A stretch of DNA of 64,000 bases from Hyphomonas sp. CY54-11-8 (GTDB lineage Bacteria; Pseudomonadota; Alphaproteobacteria; Caulobacterales; Hyphomonadaceae), in contig NZ_AWFD01000006.1 of NCBI RefSeq assembly GCF_000682735.1, positions 51,902 to 115,901 of the forward strand, written 5' to 3'. Below are positions 39,431 to 48,059 of the stretch, piece by piece; the stretch's first letter is position 1, and each line of letters opens with the position of its first letter. The notes beneath the pieces were generated by a model that worked only from the letters and a program-made list of their open reading frames with translations, did not search any database and was not told the origin of the DNA. The position numbers were made by a program, and so were the translations under genes.

Positions 39431-39757
39431 ATGCAACGCACCCCATTCCTTGTGGTCGCCGCCTTTGCCACGGCCCTGATGGGCCATGCCGGGGAGATGC
39501 CGGACTTTTCCGGTCTCGATACCGATGCAGATGGCCGCCTCAGCGAAGCGGAATTCGTTTCCTGGAAGACGTCCCGAGGCCGGGCCACCGAAGCCGAGGC
39601 TGTCGCGAAGTTTTCGAAATTCGACGCCGATGCAGATGGCTATGTGCTGGAGGCCGAATACAATGCCGCAATCGACGCCTGGCGCGCCGGGCCCAAGCTG
39701 TTGATCCCCGAAAACGGCATTGACGATGAACAGGAACCGGACGGTAAAACGAGCTGA
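39431..39757 (+). CDS. Small secreted EF-hand protein
   Basis: A 108-residue protein. A signal peptide, probably cleaved after GHAGE or near residue 20, is followed by two EF-hand loops: DTDADGRLSEAEF (about residues 30-42) and DADADGYVLEAEY (about residues 65-77). Both loops have Asp at positions 1, 3 and 5 and Glu at position 12, so Ca2+ binding is likely. It would be periplasmic or secreted. An aaaggag site precedes the ATG, and a strong terminator follows, so it forms its own transcript. Confidence 0.85.
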   Translation: MQRTPFLVVAAFATALMGHAGEMPDFSGLDTDADGRLSEAEFVSWKTSRGRATEAEAVAKFSKFDADADGYVLEAEYNAAIDAWRAGPKLLIPENGIDDEQEPDGKTS

Positions 39758-39775
39758 GCTTGAGCACTGTCCGAC

Positions 39776-39814
39776 GACGGCCTCCCGCGCGCGGCGGGGG
39801 GCCGTCGGCTTTTT
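39776..39814 (+). terminator. Rho-independent terminator after the EF-hand gene
   Basis: A GC-rich stem gacggcc/ggccgtc with further inner pairing (tcccgc/gcggggg region) is followed by ttttt at 39810-39814. Confidence 0.85.
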
Positions 39815-39898
39815 GGGGTATCCCCTGCGGCGGAACACCGGTTGCCGTGAGCGCGTCAGCGGTCCAAAAGACTCTCAGAAATTCAACGCGAGGGCCCC

Positions 39899-40699
39899 AT
39901 GCGCGATTCCAATTACGATCTCATCAAATTCCAGGCCACCGAAGAGGGCCTCGCTGTCGTCACCATCAACCGGCCTGACGTGCACAATGCCTTCAACATG
40001 GAGCTGATCGCCGAGCTGACCGACGCGTTCAAGACGATCGCCGACCAGCCCACGATCCGCATGATGATCCTGCGCGGCAATGGCCACACCTTCAGCGCCG
40101 GGGCCGATCTCAACTGGATGAAGCGCGCCGCCACGCACACGAAGGACGACAATGTCCGCGATGCAGTGAACCTCGCCGAGATGCTGCAGTCGCTCTACGA
40201 GATGCCGCAGATGACGCTGGCCATGGTGCAGGGTGCGGCCATGGGCGGCGGGGCAGGGCTGGTGGCAGCCTGTGACGTGGCCGTTGCCATGTCGAACACC
40301 AAGTTCCGCTTTTCCGAAGTCCGCCTTGGTCTAACGCCGGCAACGATCAGCCCCTATGTGATCGACGCCATCGGCCCGCGCTGGGCCCGCGCACTGTTCA
40401 CGACGGCCGAAAGCTTCGACGCCGCCTTCGCCGAGAAGATCGGCCTCGTCCAGTATGTCGTCGAAACGATGGAAGAGATGACGAAGATGGAAGAGCACCT
40501 CGCCAATCTCGTTTTCTCGGCGGCGCCGGGCGCCGTGGCCGATGCGAAGCGACTCGTCGCCGATGTCACCGGCCAGATCATCGACCGCGATCTTGGCCAT
40601 GAGACGGCCAAGCGCATCGCGGCGCGGCGTGTGTCTGACGAGGGTAAGGAAGGCATCGCCGCCTTCCTCGAAAAGCGGCGCCCGACCTGGGTGCGCTAG
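39899..40699 (+). CDS. liuC: Enoyl-CoA hydratase, probable 3-methylglutaconyl-CoA hydratase
   Basis: A 266-residue crotonase-fold hydratase. The CoA-binding loop is GNGHTFSAGADLNWMKRAA near residue 60, and VQGAAMGGGAGLVAACDVAVA at about residues 110-130 forms the oxyanion hole; FSEVRLGLTPATISPYVIDAIG follows. The DLNWM pattern and location between mccB and mccA point to the AUH/LiuC type, hydrating 3-methylglutaconyl-CoA to HMG-CoA in leucine degradation. General enoyl-CoA hydratase is the alternative. No clear ribosome site is seen before the ATG. Confidence 0.88.
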   Translation: MRDSNYDLIKFQATEEGLAVVTINRPDVHNAFNMELIAELTDAFKTIADQPTIRMMILRGNGHTFSAGADLNWMKRAATHTKDDNVRDAVNLAEMLQSLYEMPQMTLAMVQGAAMGGGAGLVAACDVAVAMSNTKFRFSEVRLGLTPATISPYVIDAIGPRWARALFTTAESFDAAFAEKIGLVQYVVETMEEMTKMEEHLANLVFSAAPGAVADAKRLVADVTGQIIDRDLGHETAKRIAARRVSDEGKEGIAAFLEKRRPTWVR

Positions 40700-40710
40700 G
40701 GCCTGGCGCC

Positions 40711-41058
40711 TCAGCCGCCGGTCGATTTGAGCCAGCTGCCCACAGGTATACCGATATCGGACAAAAGGTGCAGGGTCGCCTGAACGGGGTTTATTCCGGT
40801 CAGCTGTTCGATCGGACCCTGGAAGACATAGATCAGCACGCCAAACATGATCAGATAGATCAGGAACTGCATCAGCGACTTCAGCAGGAAGGCGCCCGCG
40901 CTACCCGCAACGAGGCCAACGCCGCCAAGGATCAAGGCGCCGGCAAGAGGCGTCAATTCACTGACGTCTGCGGCTTGTGTGTAGCCGATATAGCCGCCGA
41001 CAGCGGCTCCCACGAGGCCGGCGAGGCTGCTTACCCGGACGCCAGATGCATAGGCCAT
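40711..41058 (-). CDS. Small membrane protein of unknown function
   Basis: A 115-residue protein with three predicted transmembrane helices: one Gly/Ala-rich helix near residues 10-28, a second near residues 40-62 and a third near residues 65-82, then a short amphipathic tail. I do not recognise the family. An agggaat site precedes the ATG. It lies between and opposite to the leucine genes and converges with liuC 11 bases away. Confidence 0.7.
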   Translation of the reverse strand: MAYASGVRVSSLAGLVGAAVGGYIGYTQAADVSELTPLAGALILGGVGLVAGSAGAFLLKSLMQFLIYLIMFGVLIYVFQGPIEQLTGINPVQATLHLLSDIGIPVGSWLKSTGG

Positions 41059-41206
41059 ATGAATTCCCTCCGATTCAGGTTGTTAACCCTACAAGCGCTT
41101 TACCCCCGCGCAAGAGGCCGCGACCGCCCGAACCCGGTCAGGCCCGGGCCGGGAAGGGTCACCAACCGGCCCGAAACCCGCCTTGAATCAATGTAAAAGC
41201 CAGACA

Positions 41207-42124
41207 ATGCCCGCGCCCCCAGCCTTCGGCCCGAAGCCGCCCAATGCCGTCCAGCGGCGCCTGCATGCCGGGCGCGAAGCCTTGCGGGAGAGGTGGGTGA
41301 GGGGGCCGTGGAGCCTCGCCGCCTTCGAATTCGTCAGTTTCGGCATCAAGCAGGGCTGGGCCTGCCTGTTCGGCGGGGCGATGCTGGGATTCCTGCTGGC
41401 GACCTTCCTCTGGTACCCGGAGAGCGCACCAGTCTCGCGCTACGATTTTCTGGTGATCGGCGCGGTGGTGATCCAGATACTGATGCTCTGGACGGGGCTG
41501 GAGACGCTGGAAGAGGCAAAGGTCATCCTCGTCTTCCACATCACCGGCACGATCATGGAATTGTTCAAGACGGCCCATGGCAGCTGGATCTATCCGGAGG
41601 AAAGCGTCCTCAGGATCGGGGCCGTTCCACTGTTCACCGGTTTCATGTACGCCGCCGTCGGCTCCTATCTGGCGCGGGTGTGGCGCATCTTCGAGTTCCG
41701 CTTCGAACGCCTCCCGCCGCTCTGGATCCAGGGCCTGCTCGCGGCAGCGATCTATGTGAATTTCTTCGCCCATCACTGGCTGCCGGATGTCCGGATCGCC
41801 CTGTTCGCGGGTACGGTGATGGTTTACGGGCCCTGCCTCGTCTGGTTTCGGCCGGACCGGTTTCACCGGCCGATGCCGCTGGTCATCGGCTTCCTGCTCG
41901 TCGCCCTCTTCATCTGGTTTGCGGAGAACATCGGCACCTTCGCCCGGGCCTGGACCTATCCAGGCCAGGAGGATGGCTGGCACCCGGTCTCTTTATCCAA
42001 GCTCGGATCGTGGTATCTGCTGATGATCATCAGTTTCGTTCTGGTCGCCGCCGTTCATCGCAGCGGGCACCGGGACACCGGAGGGCCCGGACATGAAAAT
42101 CGAGAAGCTTCTCGTCGCGAATAG
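41207..42124 (+). CDS. DUF817 family membrane protein
   Basis: A 305-residue polytopic inner-membrane protein with about seven transmembrane helices. The sequence matches the DUF817 family: FEFVSFGIKQGWACLFGGAMLG near the start, FKTAHGSWIYPEE in the middle and WFAENIGTFARAWTYPGQEDGW near the end. Polar residues in those blocks (His, Trp, Glu, Asn) are conserved in the family. Function is unknown. ATG 41207 is preferred to the upstream TTG. The end overlaps mccA by 32 bases. Confidence 0.88.
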   Translation: MPAPPAFGPKPPNAVQRRLHAGREALRERWVRGPWSLAAFEFVSFGIKQGWACLFGGAMLGFLLATFLWYPESAPVSRYDFLVIGAVVIQILMLWTGLETLEEAKVILVFHITGTIMELFKTAHGSWIYPEESVLRIGAVPLFTGFMYAAVGSYLARVWRIFEFRFERLPPLWIQGLLAAAIYVNFFAHHWLPDVRIALFAGTVMVYGPCLVWFRPDRFHRPMPLVIGFLLVALFIWFAENIGTFARAWTYPGQEDGWHPVSLSKLGSWYLLMIISFVLVAAVHRSGHRDTGGPGHENREASRRE

Positions 42125-43997
42125 GGGCGAGATCGCGTGCCGCATCTTTGCCACTTGCCGTGACCTCGGCATCGCTACCGTCGCCGTCTATTCCGACGCC
42201 GATGCGCGCGCCAAGCATGTGCGCGAGGCGGGCGAGGCCGTACATATCGGCCCGGCGCCCGCCGCCGAGAGCTATCTGAAGGTCGAGGCGATCCTCGCCG
42301 CAGCGAAGGAGACCGGCGCGGACGCGATTCATCCCGGCTATGGCTTCCTGTCCGAGAATGCCGACTTTGCCGAGGCTGTGGTGAAGGCCGGGCTCATCTG
42401 GGTTGGCCCGCCTGCCTCCGCGATCCGGTCCATGGGGCCGAAGGATGAAGCCAAGCGCATCGCCGAGGAAGCGGGCGTGCCGGTGCTGCCTGGCTATCGC
42501 GGCGAGGCGCAGGACGCCAAGACGCTGACCGAAGCGGCGAAAGAGATCGGCTTCCCGCTGCTGATCAAGGCCGTGGCCGGCGGCGGAGGCCGGGGCATCC
42601 GCCTCGTCTCCAGGGCGTCCGAGCTGAAAGCCGAACTGGAAAGCGCCGTGCGCGAAGCGGAAAGCAGCTTTGGTGATGGCCGCGTCATGCTGGAGAAACT
42701 GGTCGAATGCCCACGGCATATAGAGGTGCAGGTGTTCGGGGATTCCCATGGCAACGCCGTGCACCTTTACGAGCGCGACTGTTCGCTGCAGCGCCGCCGC
42801 CAGAAAGTGATCGAGGAAGCGCCCGCGCCCGGCATGCCGGAAGACGTGCGGGAGGCGATGACGAATGCCGCCGTGGCGCTCACCAAGGCCGTGAAATATG
42901 AAGGCGCCGGGACGGTGGAATTCATCGTGGACGGATCAAGGCCGCTGGCGCTCGACACGTTCTGGTTCCTTGAAATGAACACCCGCCTGCAGGTGGAGCA
43001 TCCGGTGACCGAGATGATCACGGGGCAGGACCTGGTCGAATGGCAGCTGCGTGTGGCCTCCGGCGAATTGCTGCCGCTTCACCAGCAGGACATTCCGCTG
43101 CACGGTCATGCCATCGAGGCACGGATCTGCGCAGAAGACCCCGCCGAAGGCTTCCGCCCCGGCGCGGGCCTGATCCTCGAATTCGGCATGATGGAACCCG
43201 CCGATGGCGAGATCGTGCGCTGGGATGCAGGCTTCGAGACGGGTGATCGCGTGCCGTCGAATTATGACTCCATGATCGCCAAGCTGATCGTGCATGAGGG
43301 TAACCGGCGCGCGGCCTGCGAACGGCTGATCGAGACGCTGTCTCACCTGCAGCTGGCTGGCGTGCCGTCCAATACGGGCTTCCTTCGCCGCTGCGCCTCG
43401 TCGGATGCCTTCCTCAACCATTCCCATCATGTGAACTGGATCGCGGAAGCGGGCGATGCGCTGACCCTTCCGCCTGCGGAACACCAACATGCCTCTGTCA
43501 TGGCGGTTTGCGATGTGCGCCTGAACGAGGCGGGCGGGGCGACGCCGTGGGGCATTCAGGATGGCTGGCGGATGAATTCCGCGCCGGTGCACAAGTCGAT
43601 GGTGGCGGTTGGCGCCGATGCCGACTGGATCGATCCGGAAGACCATCCGGTGGATCCGGAGACGCCGCTGCCGCTGGTGACGGACATCTCGCCCCGCCGC
43701 TATGCGGTGACGACAGGCGGCGACACGGTTCTAGTGGAGGTGCCGGAATTCGACGCCGACGTCGAAGCCGTGCTCGGCGGTGACAATGTCAGCGCGCCGA
43801 TGCCGGGCAAGGTGCTGTCGATTTCCGTGAAGGCCGGCGCCGAAGTGAAGCGAGGCGATACGGTCGCCGTCATGGAAGCCATGAAGATGGAGCACGCCCT
43901 CACTGCGCCGCGCGATGGCGTGGTGGAAGCCGTGACCGGAAACGTAGGCGACCAGGTCTCCGAAGGCGATGTGCTCGTCCAACTGGTGGCGGAGTAA
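42093..43997 (+). CDS. mccA: Methylcrotonyl-CoA carboxylase alpha subunit
   Basis: A 634-residue biotin-containing subunit. The biotin carboxylase domain (about residues 1-445: KLLVANRGEIACRIF, KAVAGGGGRGIR, FLEMNTRLQVEHPVTEM) is followed by a variable linker and a C-terminal biotinyl domain with EAMKMEH, biotin Lys at residue 598. The insertion DGSRPLALDTFWFLEMN and the shorter linker separate it from PccA in this window. It carboxylates 3-methylcrotonyl-CoA with MccB. It starts inside the DUF817 gene. The next step after liuC, HMG-CoA lyase, is not seen in the window. Confidence 0.93.
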   Translation: MKIEKLLVANRGEIACRIFATCRDLGIATVAVYSDADARAKHVREAGEAVHIGPAPAAESYLKVEAILAAAKETGADAIHPGYGFLSENADFAEAVVKAGLIWVGPPASAIRSMGPKDEAKRIAEEAGVPVLPGYRGEAQDAKTLTEAAKEIGFPLLIKAVAGGGGRGIRLVSRASELKAELESAVREAESSFGDGRVMLEKLVECPRHIEVQVFGDSHGNAVHLYERDCSLQRRRQKVIEEAPAPGMPEDVREAMTNAAVALTKAVKYEGAGTVEFIVDGSRPLALDTFWFLEMNTRLQVEHPVTEMITGQDLVEWQLRVASGELLPLHQQDIPLHGHAIEARICAEDPAEGFRPGAGLILEFGMMEPADGEIVRWDAGFETGDRVPSNYDSMIAKLIVHEGNRRAACERLIETLSHLQLAGVPSNTGFLRRCASSDAFLNHSHHVNWIAEAGDALTLPPAEHQHASVMAVCDVRLNEAGGATPWGIQDGWRMNSAPVHKSMVAVGADADWIDPEDHPVDPETPLPLVTDISPRRYAVTTGGDTVLVEVPEFDADVEAVLGGDNVSAPMPGKVLSISVKAGAEVKRGDTVAVMEAMKMEHALTAPRDGVVEAVTGNVGDQVSEGDVLVQLVAE

Positions 43998-44088
43998 CCC
44001 TCACCTCCCGCGTCCGGGGGAGGTGGCAGCACCGTTCTGGCGCGGGCAGGAGGTGAGGGCCGCTGCGTAAATTCAAAGGCGCCGCGGA

Positions 44089-44412
44089 TCAGGCTGCGAC
44101 AGCGAAATCCATCCGTGCAGGGATATGTGTCTCAGCGCGGTAGGGGCGGCGCACGACCGGCGGGGCAACGATTTCACCAAGATGGTTGGCGGCGTAGGCA
44201 ATGGCTTCGGTCTTCAGGATCCGCTCGCCATATTCGTTCTCGCCGAGGGTGACGCGGGCCATGGCGCCGTCCGGCCCGGCGGCCCAGAATTCGACGCCGG
44301 CATCTGCCAGTTCCATCGCCTTGTCGAGCTCCATGCGGAAGCTGTCGCCGTAAACGACATCCTTCACCTGCGCCGGATCGAACTCACATCCCTTGATCAC
44401 CAGACGTACCAT
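44089..44412 (-). CDS. Uncharacterised 107-residue protein
   Basis: A small soluble protein (MVRLVIKGCEFDPAQVKDVV...) that I do not recognise. It is acidic in the middle, has one Cys, and a basic Pro/Arg segment (VVRRPYRAETHIPAR) near the C-terminus. The ATG at 44412 has a gggag site, supporting expression. About 105 bases upstream lies a GTTC-N7-GTTC element matching the alphaproteobacterial LexA box, so damage-inducible expression is possible. Confidence 0.65.
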   Translation of the reverse strand: MVRLVIKGCEFDPAQVKDVVYGDSFRMELDKAMELADAGVEFWAAGPDGAMARVTLGENEYGERILKTEAIAYAANHLGEIVAPPVVRRPYRAETHIPARMDFAVAA

Positions 44413-44516
44413 CACGCAACTCCCAGCCTATGTTTTGAACCCAGATTGCGGGTGCGTTCCGTTTGCCCCGCGATATGAGAACATAAGCAGAATATTCACG
44501 ATTTGGAAAGGAAAAA

Positions 44517-44531
44517 GTTCCATTTTTGTTC
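44517..44531. promoter_or_regulatory. Putative LexA (SOS) box GTTC-N7-GTTC
   Basis: Exact match to the alphaproteobacterial LexA direct-repeat consensus in the AT-rich region between gltX and the 107-residue gene. Only the latter has its start side facing it. One 15-base match can occur by chance, so the call is tentative. Confidence 0.45.
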
Positions 44532-44578
44532 ACGTCGAACCAAAACGGAACAAAATCAGGAACTTGGCTGTTCCGGTA

Positions 44579-45919
44579 TCAGCCGCCCAGCCGTTTCAGC
44601 GCCCGCTCGCGTCCGATCAGAGGCAGGATGGCGCCCATGTCGGGGCCGTGTTCCTGACCCGTCAGCGCCTTGCGGAGCGTCATGAACAGGCCCCGGCCCT
44701 TGCGCCCGGTCTCTGCCTTCACGGCATTTGTCCACTGGCTCCAGGTCTCGCCCGTCAGCTGACCTTCCGGCAACAGCGTTGCGGCCGTGGCGACGAAGTC
44801 CTTGTCCTCATTGTCCACCAGCGGGGTGATGTCGCCGAACACGGTGTCGACCCATTCGGCGACATCCGGCAGCAGGGAACAGTTCTCGCGTACTACGGTC
44901 CAGAAGGCTTCGTCAGCGGCGCGCGGGTCCACCGCCGCGAGGCGGTCCTTCACGGCGTCAAACGGCAGGGCGTGCAGGATCGACGCGTTCAGCCCTTTCA
45001 GCTCCGCCTCGTCGAAGCGGGCCGGGGAGCGGCCGATCTTGCCGAAATCGAACTCATCGGCGAGCTGCTCAAGGCTTTCGCGCGCCTCGACATTGTCGGA
45101 CGTGCCAATTTTGGCGAGCAGCGAGCAGATCGACATTGGCTCATAGCCCTGCGCGCGCAGCTCGCCCATGGAGAGCGAGCCGAGGCGTTTTGACAGGCCC
45201 TGGCCGTCCGCGCCGATCAGCAGCGGCGTGTGCGCCATGTCCGGCGCGGTGCCGCCGAGCGCCTTGAAGATCTCGATCTGGGCGCCGGAGTTGGTCACAT
45301 GGTCCTCGCCCCGCACGACATGCGTGATGCCGGCCTCGATGTCGTCGACGACGGAGGGGAGGGTGTAGAGGTAGGAGCCGTCTTCGCGGATCAGGATCGG
45401 ATCGGAGAGGCTGGACGTGTCGATGCTCTGCGGCCCGCGCACGAGGTCTTCCCACTCGACGCGCTCGCCCGAGAGTTTGAAACGCCAGTGCGGCTGGCGA
45501 CCTTCTGCCTCGAGTTTCGCCTTCTCCTCGTCCGTTAGGCTGAGCGCCGCCCGGTCATAGACCGGCGGGCGGCCGCGAGAGAGGGCGATCTTGCGCTTAC
45601 GGTCGAGTTCATCGGCCGTTTCATAGCACGGATAGAGCAGGCCCATTTCGCGCAGCTTGTCGGCGGCGGCGTCATACTGGGCGAAGCGGTCGGACTGGTT
45701 GAACGTGTCGGCCCAGACCAGGCCCAGCCATTCGAGGTCGACCTTCAGCGCGTCCTCGTTCTCCTTCGTGGAGCGTTCCACGTCGGTATCGTCGATGCGC
45801 AGGATGAACTTTCCGCCCTGGCTGTGGGCAAACAGCCAGTTGATGAGCGCAGTGCGCACATTGCCGACATGCAGGCGGCCTGTTGGCGACGGGGCGAAAC
45901 GGACGATAGGGGAGGTCAT
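44579..45919 (-). CDS. gltX: Glutamyl-tRNA synthetase
   Basis: A 446-residue class I synthetase charging tRNA-Glu (in many alphaproteobacteria also tRNA-Gln). The N-terminal APSPTGRLHVGN holds the HIGH-equivalent motif (HVGN), and the KMSKS-equivalent is LSKRLGS near residue 240. The anticodon-binding domain fills the last 150 residues. The much longer upstream open frame is not real: ATG 45919 starts MTSPIVRFAPSPTG, the family N-terminus. Transcription is opposite to the adjacent lipoprotein gene. Two GltX paralogs are common in this class, so this may be one of two. Confidence 0.96.
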   Translation of the reverse strand: MTSPIVRFAPSPTGRLHVGNVRTALINWLFAHSQGGKFILRIDDTDVERSTKENEDALKVDLEWLGLVWADTFNQSDRFAQYDAAADKLREMGLLYPCYETADELDRKRKIALSRGRPPVYDRAALSLTDEEKAKLEAEGRQPHWRFKLSGERVEWEDLVRGPQSIDTSSLSDPILIREDGSYLYTLPSVVDDIEAGITHVVRGEDHVTNSGAQIEIFKALGGTAPDMAHTPLLIGADGQGLSKRLGSLSMGELRAQGYEPMSICSLLAKIGTSDNVEARESLEQLADEFDFGKIGRSPARFDEAELKGLNASILHALPFDAVKDRLAAVDPRAADEAFWTVVRENCSLLPDVAEWVDTVFGDITPLVDNEDKDFVATAATLLPEGQLTGETWSQWTNAVKAETGRKGRGLFMTLRKALTGQEHGPDMGAILPLIGRERALKRLGG

Positions 45920-46064
45920 GGACGTGTTATGGCCGTGGATCAGGAGAATGTGTGCCGCTTTCGACACCAAATTGCAGAAAAAGCCAAGCGACCCATGCCA
46001 GTTTCTTGCTAATCTGTATGCTAGTGTGGCACCGGCAGTTGAGTCGCAACCCGAGGAGGGGGTC

Positions 46065-46916
46065 ATGAAAAAAGCCTGGATTCTTGTCCTGGCAGGAAGC
46101 CTCGTGGCCTGCGGACAGCCGTCGGACACGCCCGCTGGCGGCGACGCCTCCACCCCTGCCGCCATCGAACACGAAACGCTTGAGGCCCAGGTTCCGGAGT
46201 CCGAGCCGATTGCGTCTCCCTATGAAGTGGCCGAGTCCGCGCCGGACGACACAGACTATGCCGCGCTCGCGGGATATCCCGACACCTGGTACGTCTCCTA
46301 TGGCTGGCCGGGGGAGTACCCGTCCGGCTTTGTCGTGCTGGAGCAGGGCGTCACGCTGAACGGCCGCGCCCGGCCCAATCCGGATGCGCCGGCCAATGTC
46401 GCCTGCACGCTGCCGCAATATGCCAATTACCAGATCTGGAACCGCCAGCGCGTGGAGCGCGACAGCCTGGAATTCATCGTCGCCTCGAAGATCGAGCCGG
46501 TGACCATGCTGGTCGACGCCAATATCGAGACGCCGGGCGATGAAGGCATGCAGGTGCTGAACCTGAAGGCCGGCGATGTCCTGTCCTACTTGCGCTATCT
46601 CGGCGAAGGCTTCGCCATCTTCGGCGTGAACGGGCAGGAATACACGATCAACGAGGCCGAGCTGCGCGACATCTCCAGCATGTCGGCGGTCAGCCTCGAG
46701 GAAGACCAGTGGGTGGAGGTCGCCTGTATTGGCGGCACGCGCGCCTGGCTGCTCTATGACGATGCCATCGCACATGACGACATTGTGCCGTCGCCCATCG
46801 TCGGCTTCGGCGAAGCGTCTGACATCTATCCTGATGAAGTCGACAAGGTGCGTGCCGAGGGGCTCGAACTGGAAGCCTTCCAGAACGGCTCTTTCGACGA
46901 AGGCCCCAACGAGTAG
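46065..46916 (+). CDS. Uncharacterised lipoprotein
   Basis: A 283-residue secreted lipoprotein. The signal peptide ends in the lipobox LVAC at about residue 17; an Ala/Pro/Thr/Glu-rich linker of about 45 residues follows. The globular part begins near residue 70 (YPDTWYVSYGWPGEYPSGFVVLEQG) and looks beta-rich, with LNGRARPNPDAP and a pair of Cys (CTLPQYANYQIW, ACIGGTRAW) that may bond. The pattern recalls SH3-like domains but I cannot place it. A gaggagggg site precedes ATG 46065; the open frame upstream is spurious. Confidence 0.8.
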   Translation: MKKAWILVLAGSLVACGQPSDTPAGGDASTPAAIEHETLEAQVPESEPIASPYEVAESAPDDTDYAALAGYPDTWYVSYGWPGEYPSGFVVLEQGVTLNGRARPNPDAPANVACTLPQYANYQIWNRQRVERDSLEFIVASKIEPVTMLVDANIETPGDEGMQVLNLKAGDVLSYLRYLGEGFAIFGVNGQEYTINEAELRDISSMSAVSLEEDQWVEVACIGGTRAWLLYDDAIAHDDIVPSPIVGFGEASDIYPDEVDKVRAEGLELEAFQNGSFDEGPNE

Positions 46917-47112
46917 TCGTTTCTCAAATCAACGGGCAGGCCGGAAAGCCGCCCTTGGTGCAGAGGCGGGCGCGGGCTTTTGCGAAGGCCCGGAGTCCTT
47001 ACCCCAAAGGTAACAAAGCTCGAAAATCAAACAGGAATTCGAGAGCCTTTCCTGATTTTTTTACCTTACATCATTCTGTCTGCTGCTTGCTTTAGGATAT
47101 GAAAGGGAGCCG

Positions 47113-48057
47113 ATGGCTGAGACCAAGGGTGATGTTGGGACTGACGATTTTGCGCGCGTGTCCCCCGGCGATATCCGGAACGCGATTTCCGTCTTGGAAC
47201 AAGCACTTTTCAACCACGTCCACTGGACGGATGCGCTGAACACGACGCTGATCTGCAATCTCCAGCCAGATGCGCGCGATCTCGAACCGGACTCGCACCG
47301 CAGGTGCCGCTTTGGTCAATGGTATTACAATCCCGGCTCGCACGTGGTTCAGAGCAATCCGAATTTCCAGGAACTGGAAAAAGCCCACCAGAGCATGCAC
47401 GAAACGGCGGCGCACCTGCTGATGCTGTTGCAGTCCCATCAGAACATCCCGATGGCGGACTATGAGAGGTTCACAGGCAATTTGAAGGAAATGCGCCTGC
47501 TGATCGAGACGCTGAAGCGCGAGTTGGAAGACGAGATCTACAATGTCGACGCCCTGACCGGTGCCAGCACCCGCGTGGGCATGCTGACAAAGCTACGGGA
47601 GCAACAGGAACTTGTCCGCCGCAAGCTGGAAAGCTGCGTGATTGTCATGATGGATATCGACCGGTTCAAGCTGGTCAATGACCGGTATGGCCACCTGGTC
47701 GGAGACCGGGCGCTGGCGGAGTTTGCGCATCATGTGATGCGGCACTCGCGCCCGTTTGACCGCCTGTTCCGCTACGGCGGTGAGGAATTTCTGCTATGTG
47801 TGCCGCACACGGACATCAACACGGCGTTCAACATGATCGACCGGATCCGGTCTGAACTGGCCGAAGTGAAAATTGAGGCCGACGGCTTCCCGCCATTCTC
47901 GATCACGGCCTCCTTCGGCCTCACGCTGCTCGATCCGGATGCCAGCGTGGCGGAATGCATCGAGCGGGCCGATCAGGCGACCTATGCTGCCAAGCAGCGG
48001 GGGCGGAACATGACCGTCGTCTGGGATCCATCCATGGAGCGCCGGCTGGCCTCCTGA
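47113..48057 (+). CDS. dgcZ: Diguanylate cyclase with CZB zinc-binding sensor domain (DgcZ-like)
   Basis: A 314-residue cytoplasmic enzyme making cyclic di-GMP. The N-terminal chemoreceptor zinc-binding (CZB) domain shows the 3His/1Cys site at His35, Cys65 (CRFGQWYY), His92 and His96 (KAHQSMH). The GGDEF domain starts near residue 150 (DALTGASTR), has DIDRFKLVND, the inhibitory site RPFD at 213-216 and the active-site GGEEF at 222-226. E. coli DgcZ has the same order, and zinc inhibits it there. Zinc-regulated c-di-GMP synthesis is therefore expected (inference). It is monocistronic. Confidence 0.92.
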   Translation: MAETKGDVGTDDFARVSPGDIRNAISVLEQALFNHVHWTDALNTTLICNLQPDARDLEPDSHRRCRFGQWYYNPGSHVVQSNPNFQELEKAHQSMHETAAHLLMLLQSHQNIPMADYERFTGNLKEMRLLIETLKRELEDEIYNVDALTGASTRVGMLTKLREQQELVRRKLESCVIVMMDIDRFKLVNDRYGHLVGDRALAEFAHHVMRHSRPFDRLFRYGGEEFLLCVPHTDINTAFNMIDRIRSELAEVKIEADGFPPFSITASFGLTLLDPDASVAECIERADQATYAAKQRGRNMTVVWDPSMERRLAS

Positions 48058-48059
48058 GC

